Shown in pieces: positions 33,391-39,579 of a DNA stretch of 64,000 bases. The notes under the pieces were generated by a model, which saw only the letters and a program-made list of their open reading frames with translations, was not told the DNA's origin and did no database searches. This DNA is from Thermus filiformis (GTDB taxonomy: Bacteria > Deinococcota > Deinococci > Deinococcales > Thermaceae). The position numbers and the translations under genes were made by a program. Location: contig NZ_JPSL02000040.1 of the NCBI RefSeq assembly GCF_000771745.2, positions 186,001 through 250,000 of the forward strand, given 5' to 3'. Position 1 is the stretch's first letter; each line of letters opens with the position of its first letter.

Positions 33391-35141
33391 GGCCGCTGGC
33401 AGAAGGTGCAGACCCCGATGGGGGGCAGGGGCTGGATCACCGGGGCGCGGGAGCCTTCCCGGTAGACGGTGAGGCCCTTGCACCCCTCCTTCCAGGCCAG
33501 GAGGAAGAGTTCCCGGACCGTCTCCTTGGGGGTGTCCTCTGGGAGGTTGACCGTGCTGGAGATGCTCTGGTCCACGTGCCTCTGGGCCAGGGCCTGGAGC
33601 CTGACCCGGGCCCTGGAGTCGATCTGGTGGGCGGTGGGCCAGTCCGGGGGCTCGGTGCGGTACTTCCGGTAGACCTTAAGGAGGGGGTGCTCGGTGAGGT
33701 AGGTCCTGCCCCCCGCGTGCCGCAGGTAGCTGAGGGCGAAGAAGGGCTCTATCCCGCTCGTCACCCCGGCCAGGAGGCTGATGGAGCCCGTGGGGGCCAC
33801 GGCGAGGAGGGCGGCGTTGCGGATCCCTTTCCCCACCTCCTTCCTCAGCTCTTCCGGCAAGGCTTGGATGAAGGGGCTTTGCAGATGAGGCCCCGGCTGG
33901 AAGCCGGGGAAGGGGCCCTTCTCCCGGGCCAGCCGGACGCTTTCCCAATAGGCGGCCTCCTTGATGCGGCGGAAGACCTCCTCGGTGAGCCGGAGGCTCT
34001 CCTCCGAGCCGTAGGCCACCCCCAGCATGGCGAACAGGTCCGCCAGGCCCATCACCCCCAGGCCGATGCGGCGGCTCCTCAGGGAGGCCTCCCGTTGCGC
34101 CCGCAGGGGGTGGCGGTTCCTCCCCAGGGTGAGGACGGCGTCCAGAAAGCGCACCGCCAGCCGGGCTGCCCGCTCCAGCTCGGCGAAGTCCAGCCGGGCC
34201 GAGGGGGTGAAGGGGGCCCGGACGAAGGCCGCCAGGTTGAGGCTGCCCAGGTTGCAGGCCCCGTAGGGCTCCATGGGCACCTCCCCGCAGACGTTCACCC
34301 CCTGGACCTCCATTCCCCCGTACTGGGCGGTGGACCAGCTTCGGACCCGATCCCAGAAGAGGAGGCCGGGCTCGGCGCTCTCCCAGGCGGCCTGGACCAG
34401 GAGGTCCAGGGCCTCCTTGGCCTGCACCGTCCTTTGGATCGTCTCCCGGGGGGTCTGGAACCGGAGGGTCCAGGTCTCGTCCGCCAGGGCAGCCTCGAGG
34501 AAGCGGTCGCTGGCCCGCAAGGAGAGGTTGGCGTGGCGGATGCGGCTCCGCTCCGGGTCGGTCTTGGCGGTGAGGAAGTCCAGGAGGTCGGGGTGGGTGT
34601 CGGAGAAGGTGATCATCAGCGCCCCCCGCCGCCCTCCGCTTTGGCCCATCACCCCGGCCAGGGTGGAGAAGAGCTCCATGAAACTCAAAGGGCCGCTGCT
34701 CTCCAGGCCCGCGTTCCCCACCTTGGCCCCCTTGGGCCTCAGGACGTCCCCGTTCGTCCCCACCCCGCCCCCCAGGGCGAAGGTCCGGGCCGCCTCGTCC
34801 AGGAACCGGGTGATGCCCCGCACCGAGTCCTCCCGGACGGGGATGAAGTAGCAGTTGAAGAGGGTGGTCCGCCGCCAGTTCCCCGCCCCGAAGAGGATCC
34901 GCCCTCCCGGGACGAAGCGGAACTCCTCCAGAAGCCAGAGGAAGTCCCGCCGGAAGCCGGGGTCCGCCCGGGCGGCGAACCGGGCCAGCCGCTCCCACAT
35001 GGCCTGGGGGGTGGCCTCGAGCCAGCGCCCCTCGGGGTCGCGCAGGGCGTAGCGGTCCAGGAAGACCTCCGCCCGGAGCTCGTCCTCAAAGAAGGCCAGG
35101 GCCTCCTTGAGCGCCTCCTCCCGGCTTAGGCCTTTCCCCAT
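33387..35141 (-). CDS. nrdJ: Adenosylcobalamin-dependent (class II) ribonucleotide reductase
   Basis: Protein of 584 residues, a compact reductase without an ATP-cone. Reaction: ribonucleotide to deoxyribonucleotide using B12. C97 (TLFNCYFIP) and the cysteine of GACNLGSLNL form the redox pair, and the radical loop is N283-V-C285-G-E287. A C-terminal C578-x2-C581 (CTFCQ) should reduce the active site through thioredoxin. No NrdB partner is seen nearby, which supports class II, but the cofactor cannot be proven from sequence. ATG 35141 is leaderless (TAGACT six bases upstream, plus-strand AGTCTA 35148-35153). The downstream DUF58 gene is coupled by ATGA. Confidence 0.88.
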   Translation of the reverse strand: MGKGLSREEALKEALAFFEDELRAEVFLDRYALRDPEGRWLEATPQAMWERLARFAARADPGFRRDFLWLLEEFRFVPGGRILFGAGNWRRTTLFNCYFIPVREDSVRGITRFLDEAARTFALGGGVGTNGDVLRPKGAKVGNAGLESSGPLSFMELFSTLAGVMGQSGGRRGALMITFSDTHPDLLDFLTAKTDPERSRIRHANLSLRASDRFLEAALADETWTLRFQTPRETIQRTVQAKEALDLLVQAAWESAEPGLLFWDRVRSWSTAQYGGMEVQGVNVCGEVPMEPYGACNLGSLNLAAFVRAPFTPSARLDFAELERAARLAVRFLDAVLTLGRNRHPLRAQREASLRSRRIGLGVMGLADLFAMLGVAYGSEESLRLTEEVFRRIKEAAYWESVRLAREKGPFPGFQPGPHLQSPFIQALPEELRKEVGKGIRNAALLAVAPTGSISLLAGVTSGIEPFFALSYLRHAGGRTYLTEHPLLKVYRKYRTEPPDWPTAHQIDSRARVRLQALAQRHVDQSISSTVNLPEDTPKETVRELFLLAWKEGCKGLTVYREGSRAPVIQPLPPIGVCTFCQRP

Positions 35142-35147
35142 GCTCCC

Positions 35148-35153
35148 AGTCTA
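35148..35153 (-). promoter_or_regulatory. Leaderless -10 box of nrdJ
   Basis: TAGACT on the minus strand ends six bases from ATG 35141. Confidence 0.55.
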
Positions 35154-35214
35154 CTCCCCCTTGCCCGCCTCCTTCTGCGGGGAAAGGCGTGTACCTGGGC
35201 TAAGCCGGGTGGTG

Positions 35215-36858
35215 CTAGAAGCCCTCCTTCAGAGGGACGATGCGGTTGAAGACCAGCCGGTCCGGACGGCTGTCCACCGGGTCCGGCCAGAAGTAGCCCA
35301 GGCGCTCGAGCTGGTAGCGCTGCCCCGGCGGGTCCTGGGCCACGGAGGGCTCGAGGAAGCCCCTTTTCACCACCAGGGCCTCGGGGTTCAGGTTCTGGAG
35401 GAACTCCCCCCCCTCCTCGGGGTCCGGGGTGCGGAAGAGGCGGCCGTAAAGGCGGTACTCCACGGGGAGGGCGTGCCGGGCCGAGACCCAGTGGATCACC
35501 CCTTTGGGCTTGGGGCCCTCCTCCGGGTTCTTGCCCAGGGTGTCGGGCAGGATGCGGCACTTGAGGAGCTTGACCTCCCCGCCCTCCTCCACCACGTCCT
35601 CCAGCTCCATCACGTAGGCGTGCCGCAGGCGCACCCGCTGCCCGGGGGCCAGGCGCTTCCAGCCCTTGGGCGGGTTGAGGCTGAAGTCCTTCCGCTCTAT
35701 GTAGAGCTCCCCCGAGAAGGGGAGGGGCCTCGTCCCCTCCTTGGGAATGTCCCGGGGCCAGTAGGGGGCCTGGATCCACTCCTCCCCCTCATAGTTGGTG
35801 AGGACCACCTTTAGGGGGTCCACCACCCCCAAAACCCGGGGGGCAATGGGGTTCAGGTCGTCCCGGATGACCTCCTCCAGGAGGTCCATCTCAATCCGGG
35901 CCTCGTTGCGGGAGATCCCCGTGCGGCGTACGAACTCCCGAATGGCCTCGGGCCTCACCCCCCGCCGCCTTAGGCCCCGCAGGGTGGGTAGTCGGGGGTC
36001 GTCCCAGCCGAGGACGTGTCCCCCCTCCACCAACCGGATCAGCTTCCGTTTGGAGAGGACGGTGTGGGAGAGGTCCAGCCGGGCGAACTCGTACTGGTGG
36101 GGCCTGGGCTCCTCGGGGAGGCCGCACTTCCCCTTGAGGTTCTCTATGACCCAGTCGTAGACCGCCCGGTTGTTCTCAAACTCCAGGGTGCACAGGGAGT
36201 GGGTGACCCCCTCGATGAGGTCCTCCAGGGGGTGGGCGTAGTCGTACAGGGGGTAGATGACCCACCGGTCCCCCGCGTGGTAGTGGGGGGCGTGGACGAC
36301 GCGGTAGAGGACGGGGTCGCGGAGCTTGAAGTTGGGGTGGGCGGGGTCTATCTTGGCCCGGAGGACGCGGCTTCCCGTGGGGAACTCCCCCTGGCGCATC
36401 CTCTCAAAGAGCTCCAGGTTCTCCTCCACGCTCCTTTCCCGGTAAGGGCTGGGCTTCCCCTGCGCCCTGAGGGCGCTCATCTCCTCCTCGGGAAGGTCGT
36501 CCACGTAGGCCTTCCCCTCCCGGATGAGCTCGAGGGCGCACCGGTACATGGTCTCAAAGTAGTCCGAGGCGTAGAGGACCCGGCTCGGCTCGTACCCGAG
36601 CCAGCGCACGTCCTCCTCTATGGCCCGGGCGTACTCCTCCTTCTCCGTCTCGGGGTTGGTGTCGTCAAAGCGGAGGTTGCACTCCCCCCCGTAGTCCAGG
36701 GCCAGGCCGAAGTTGAGGACGATGCTCCGGGCGTGGCCGATGTGCAAGTAGCCGTTGGGCTCAGGGGGGAAGCGGGTGCGGATCCGGGCGTACCTTCCCT
36801 CGGCCAGGTCCCGGTCAATGATCTCGGTGATGAAGTTCGGGGGCACGTGCCGCGCCAT
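35215..36858 (-). CDS. glnS: Glutaminyl-tRNA synthetase
   Basis: Class I synthetase of 547 residues that charges tRNA-Gln. HIGH motif is in RFPPEPNGYLHIGHARS and the KMSKS-like motif is LSKRKL (HTVLSKRKLIRLVEGG). The C-terminal beta-barrel anticodon-binding half starts near VLGVVDPLKVVL. ATG 36858 is chosen because TACAAT (plus-strand ATTGTA 36865-36870) ends six bases upstream; the 74 extra open codons upstream run through palindromic repeats. It is transcribed on its own; nrdJ on the same strand starts 74 bases downstream. Confidence 0.96.
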   Translation of the reverse strand: MARHVPPNFITEIIDRDLAEGRYARIRTRFPPEPNGYLHIGHARSIVLNFGLALDYGGECNLRFDDTNPETEKEEYARAIEEDVRWLGYEPSRVLYASDYFETMYRCALELIREGKAYVDDLPEEEMSALRAQGKPSPYRERSVEENLELFERMRQGEFPTGSRVLRAKIDPAHPNFKLRDPVLYRVVHAPHYHAGDRWVIYPLYDYAHPLEDLIEGVTHSLCTLEFENNRAVYDWVIENLKGKCGLPEEPRPHQYEFARLDLSHTVLSKRKLIRLVEGGHVLGWDDPRLPTLRGLRRRGVRPEAIREFVRRTGISRNEARIEMDLLEEVIRDDLNPIAPRVLGVVDPLKVVLTNYEGEEWIQAPYWPRDIPKEGTRPLPFSGELYIERKDFSLNPPKGWKRLAPGQRVRLRHAYVMELEDVVEEGGEVKLLKCRILPDTLGKNPEEGPKPKGVIHWVSARHALPVEYRLYGRLFRTPDPEEGGEFLQNLNPEALVVKRGFLEPSVAQDPPGQRYQLERLGYFWPDPVDSRPDRLVFNRIVPLKEGF

Positions 36859-36864
36859 GCGCCC

Positions 36865-36870
36865 ATTGTA
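36865..36870 (-). promoter_or_regulatory. Leaderless -10 box of glnS
   Basis: TACAAT on the minus strand, six bases before ATG 36858. Confidence 0.6.
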
Positions 36871-36926
36871 CGGGCTGGGAAGGCCCACGGCCCGGCTCGA
36901 GCCGGGGTGTTCATACCCGGGTGGTA

Positions 36927-37057
36927 CTACCGGGGCCCCCGTCCCAGCGCAAGCTGGGACGGGGTGGTTTACCGGGGCCCCCAGCTTGGCGCAAGCCAAG
37001 CTGGGGTGGTTTGCCGGGGCCCCCATCCTGGCGCGGGGCCTGGATGGGGTGGTATCA
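36927..37057. repeat. Three tandem palindromic repeats
   Basis: Three copies of the hairpin element lie head to tail: 36927-36970 (stem GTCCCAG/CTGGGAC), 36968-37012 (AGCTTGGC/GCCAAGCT) and 37011-37057 (ATCCTGG, 3' arm degenerate). Each has GGGGCCCCC at the left and GGGGTGGT at the right. The last copy ends GGTATCA, whose reverse complement gives the TGA stop of the enoyl-CoA hydratase gene. Confidence 0.85.
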
Positions 37058-37816
37058 AAACCTGGGCGGCCGCTTCTCAAAGAAGGCCCGGATCCCCTCC
37101 CGCAGATCCCCCGTCTCCCGCACCCAGGCGTTGGCCAGGGCGGCCAGGCGGAAGCCGTCCTCGAGGCCCATCCCCGGCAGGGCCAAAAGGAGCTCCTTGG
37201 TGAGGCGGAGCGAGGTGGGGGCGTTTTGCGCCACCTCCTGCGCCAGGGCCAGGGCCTCCTCCAGAGCCTTCCCCGGCTCGGCCACCCGGTTCACCAGGCC
37301 CAGGGCCTTGGCCTCCTCGGCCCCCAAAAGCCGCCCCGTGAGGAGGAGGTCCTTGGCGGCCTTCTCCCCCAGGTGCCGCACCAAGAGGACCGAGACCAGG
37401 GCGGCCACGAAGCCGATCCTCACCTCGGTGAAGCCAATCCTGGCCTCCCGGTCCATGACCGCCAGATCGGCGGCCAGGACCAGCCCCGCCCCCCCCGCCA
37501 CCGCCGGCCCGTTCACCGCCGCCACCGTGGGCTTGGGGAAGGTGTAAAGGCGGTGGAAGAGGCGCATGAGGGAGAGGGAGTGGCGGTGGTTCTCCTCCGC
37601 CCCCATCTCCGTGACCCGCTTCAGGAACTCCAGGTCCGCCCCGGCGCTGAAGGCGGGCCCCTCCCCGGTAAGGAGGACCGCCCGGACCTGGGGGTCCTTC
37701 TCCGCCTCGTCCAGGGCCTCCAGAAGCCCCTCCACCATGGGGGGGGAGAGGGGGTTGCGCCGGTCGGGGTCGGCCAGGGTGATGCGGTAGATCCGGCCCG
37801 CTTCCTTTCGCACCAT
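37055..37816 (-). CDS. Enoyl-CoA hydratase/isomerase family protein
   Basis: Crotonase-fold enzyme of 253 residues. The oxyanion-hole segments are GPAFSAGADLEFLK and VNGPAVAGGAGLVLAADLAV; the glutamate of the second region (FTEVRIGFV) is present, whereas the first catalytic glutamate position reads GAGLVLAAD, as in isomerase-type members. It acts on acyl-CoA thioesters, but the exact step is unknown. ATG 37816 is chosen because TAGAAT (plus-strand 37824-37829) ends seven bases upstream; ATG 37825 would lie inside that box. The stop is contributed by a palindromic repeat. Confidence 0.88.
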   Translation of the reverse strand: MVRKEAGRIYRITLADPDRRNPLSPPMVEGLLEALDEAEKDPQVRAVLLTGEGPAFSAGADLEFLKRVTEMGAEENHRHSLSLMRLFHRLYTFPKPTVAAVNGPAVAGGAGLVLAADLAVMDREARIGFTEVRIGFVAALVSVLLVRHLGEKAAKDLLLTGRLLGAEEAKALGLVNRVAEPGKALEEALALAQEVAQNAPTSLRLTKELLLALPGMGLEDGFRLAALANAWVRETGDLREGIRAFFEKRPPRF

Positions 37817-37835
37817 CCTCCCCATTCTACGACCC

Positions 37836-37865
37836 TTGCGCTTTCCCTCCGCTTTGCCCTAAACT
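37836..37865 (+). promoter_or_regulatory. infC operon promoter
   Basis: TTGCGC (37836-37841), 18 bases, TAAACT (37860-37865). The predicted start is near 37872. Confidence 0.6.
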
Positions 37866-37887
37866 GCCCTTAGCCTTTAGGGCAAAG
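37852..37887 (+). promoter_or_regulatory. Perfect 12-bp inverted repeat before infC
   Basis: CTTTGCCCTAAA (37852-37863) and TTTAGGGCAAAG (37876-37887) are exact inverted copies separated by 12 bases. The left arm covers the -10 box and the right arm runs into the ribosome binding site AAAGGAGGTGAT (37884-37895). It could be an operator, or, in read-through RNA, a hairpin that hides the ribosome site. Confidence 0.6.
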
Positions 37888-37900
37888 GAGGTGATGGCGG

Positions 37901-38419
37901 ATAAAGGAATACAGAATCAACGAGCAGATCCGGTCGCCGAAGGTGCGGGTCATCGGGCCTAGTGGGGAGCAGTTCGGGATCATGGACACCCGGGAGGCCC
38001 TCCGCCTGGCGGAGGAGAAGGAGCTGGACCTGGTCCTGGTGGGGCCCACCGCGGACCCGCCCGTGGCCAAGCTGATGGACTACGGTAAGTTCCGCTACGA
38101 GCAGCAGCTGGCCGAGAAGGAGGCCCGCAAGAAGGCCAAGCGGACTGAGGTCAAGTCCATCAAGTTCCGCGTCAAGATAGACGAGCACGACTATCAGACC
38201 AAGCTCTCCCATATCAAGCGCTTCCTCGAGGAAGGGCACAAGGTCAAGGTCACCATCATGTTCCGCGGCCGGGAGATGAGCCACCCCGAGCTCGGGGAGA
38301 AGCTCCTTTCCCGCGTGGCCGAGGACTTGAAGGGCCTGGCGGTGGTGGAGATGAAGCCCGAGATCCTGGGGCGGGACATGAACATGCTCCTGGCCCCGGT
38401 GGCAAAGCCCGTGGGCTAG
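37901..38419 (+). CDS. infC: Translation initiation factor IF-3, ATA start
   Basis: Protein of 172 residues. The N-domain (KEYRINEQIRSPKVRVIG, then GIMDTREALRLAEEKELDL) and C-domain (KEVKSIKF-like EVKSIKFRVKIDEHDYQTK) are complete. No ATG, GTG or TTG in frame gives the conserved N-terminus; the codon that does is ATA at 37901, nine bases after GGAGG of a 12-base perfect match to the 16S 3' end. Non-AUG starts on infC are the known means by which IF-3 represses its own translation (AUU in Escherichia coli). The GTG at 37943 would delete the conserved first 14 residues. First gene of infC-rpmI-rplT. Confidence 0.92.
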   Translation: MKEYRINEQIRSPKVRVIGPSGEQFGIMDTREALRLAEEKELDLVLVGPTADPPVAKLMDYGKFRYEQQLAEKEARKKAKRTEVKSIKFRVKIDEHDYQTKLSHIKRFLEEGHKVKVTIMFRGREMSHPELGEKLLSRVAEDLKGLAVVEMKPEILGRDMNMLLAPVAKPVG

Positions 38420-38421
38420 TG

Positions 38422-38476
38422 CTATACTTTTGAGGCTTGGGGAGCACCAAAGACCCCACCCGGGGCGCTTCCCAAG
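38422..38476 (+). promoter_or_regulatory. Structured leader before rpmI
   Basis: TATACT (38423-38428) is a possible internal -10 box. Downstream, CTTGGGGAGC (38436-38445) pairs with GCTTCCCAAG (38467-38476) through ten pairs with one G-U, enclosing a second stem CCCC/GGGG (38454-38457, 38462-38465) and an unpaired ACCAAAGA. The outer stem ends directly at the ribosome site of rpmI. This is a candidate L20-binding autoregulatory element. Confidence 0.5.
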
Positions 38477-38486
38477 GGGAGGAAGC

Positions 38487-38690
38487 ATGCCGAAGATGAA
38501 GACCCACAAGGGCGCCAAGAAGCGGGTCAAGGTGACCGCTTCGGGCAAGGTAGTGGCCATGAAGACGGGCAAGCGGCACCTGAACTGGCACAAGTCGGGC
38601 AAGACCATCCGGCAGAAGGGGAAGAAGTTCACCCTGGCCGAGCAGGACGCCCGGCGCATCCGGGAGCTTATGCCCTACGAGGGGAGGTAA
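38487..38690 (+). CDS. rpmI: Large ribosomal subunit protein bL35
   Basis: Protein of 67 residues, strongly basic, MPKMKTHKGAKKRVKVTASGK at the start (family signature) and RRIRELMPYEGR at the end. It binds 23S rRNA. AAGGGGAGGA lies just upstream of ATG 38487, directly after the leader stem. Only three bases separate it from rplT. Confidence 0.97.
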   Translation: MPKMKTHKGAKKRVKVTASGKVVAMKTGKRHLNWHKSGKTIRQKGKKFTLAEQDARRIRELMPYEGR

Positions 38691-38693
38691 GGG

Positions 38694-39050
38694 ATGCCGC
38701 GCGCCAAGACCGGTGTCGTCCGTCGCCGCAAGCACAAGAAGATCCTCAAGATGGCCAAGGGGTACTGGGGCCTGCGCTCCAAGAGCGTGCGCAAGGCCAA
38801 GGAGACCCTGTTCAGCGCGGCCATCCATTCCTACAACGACCGCAAGCGCAAGAAGCGGGACTTCCGCCGCCTCTGGATCGTCCGCATCAACGCCGCCGCC
38901 CGCCAGCACGGCCTGAACTACTCCACCTTCATGAACGGGCTCAAGAAGGCGGGCATCGCCCTGGACCGCAAGGTCCTGGCCGACCTGGCGGTGCGGAACC
39001 CCGAGGCCTTCCAGGCCCTGGTGGAGAAGGCCAAGGCGGCCACGGCCTGA
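38694..39050 (+). CDS. rplT: Large ribosomal subunit protein bL20
   Basis: Protein of 118 residues, with [20 protein letters not shown] opening and the [21 protein letters not shown]-terminal domain. It is an early 23S rRNA assembly protein and in other bacteria represses its own operon by binding leader RNA. Third gene of the infC operon. A small hairpin (39070-39086) follows. Confidence 0.97.
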   Translation: MPRAKTGVVRRRKHKKILKMAKGYWGLRSKSVRKAKETLFSAAIHSYNDRKRKKRDFRRLWIVRINAAARQHGLNYSTFMNGLKKAGIALDRKVLADLAVRNPEAFQALVEKAKAATA

Positions 39051-39069
39051 GGATGTGGGGCGTAGCCTG

Positions 39070-39086
39070 CCGGAAGGGTTTTCCGG
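39070..39086 (+). terminator. Hairpin after rplT
   Basis: CCGGAA-GGGTT-TTCCGG, 19 bases after the rplT stop, without a T tract. Possible terminator of the infC operon; TATAAG at 39092-39097 could then be the next promoter's -10 box. Confidence 0.4.
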
Positions 39087-39111
39087 GGCGGTATAAGGCC
39101 CCTCTTCCTGC

Positions 39112-39570
39112 ATGACGGCCCTCTGGGTGGCCCTGGTCTCCATGGCCCCGGTGGTGGAGCTGAGGGGCGGGATTCCCCTGGGGATCGGCCTCGGCCTCTC
39201 CCCCCTCGAGGCGGTCTTCTGGGCCACCCTGGGCAACCTCCTGGTCGTCCCCCTCCTCCTGTGGCTCCTTCCCCGGGTGGTGGAGGAGCTTTCCCGCTGG
39301 CCCCGCTTCCGCCGTGCCTGGGAGGCTTTGGAACGCCGGGTCCGGCTCAAGGGAGAGGAGCAGGTCCAGAGGCTTGGAGCCCTGGGTCTCTTCCTCTTCG
39401 TGGCCGTTCCCCTGCCCGGGACGGGGGCTTGGAGCGGGAGCGTTTTAGCGGTGGTCCTGGGGGTCCGGAAGCGCTACGCCCTTCCCGCCATCGCCCTGGG
39501 GGTGGTGGCGGCCGGGGTCCTGGTGGGCCTGGCCAGCGCGGGGGTGGTGGCGGGGCTAAAGGGGCTTTAA
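39112..39570 (+). CDS. Small multidrug-export (COG2426) family membrane protein
   Basis: Membrane protein of 152 residues with four or five helices. The start ALWVALVSMAPVVELRGGIP and the ending FLFVAVPLPGTGAWSGSVLA are the signatures of the family called putative small multidrug export protein (PF06695-type). Its transport role is weakly supported even in the family. TATAAG at 39092-39097 gives a very short leader. The next gene, a PlsY-like/acyl reductase fusion, starts nine bases downstream, so they are likely co-expressed. Confidence 0.82.
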   Translation: MTALWVALVSMAPVVELRGGIPLGIGLGLSPLEAVFWATLGNLLVVPLLLWLLPRVVEELSRWPRFRRAWEALERRVRLKGEEQVQRLGALGLFLFVAVPLPGTGAWSGSVLAVVLGVRKRYALPAIALGVVAAGVLVGLASAGVVAGLKGL

Positions 39571-39579
39571 GGAGGAGGC

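Noticed and set aside
36859-37080. 74-residue N-terminal extension of glnS
   Set aside because: The codons run through palindromic repeat DNA and the TACAAT promoter; the family start is at 36858.
37894-37962. ATG-started short ORF overlapping infC
   Set aside because: It ends after 22 codons in another frame; the ribosome site is only two bases from this ATG, whereas spacing fits the ATA at 37901.
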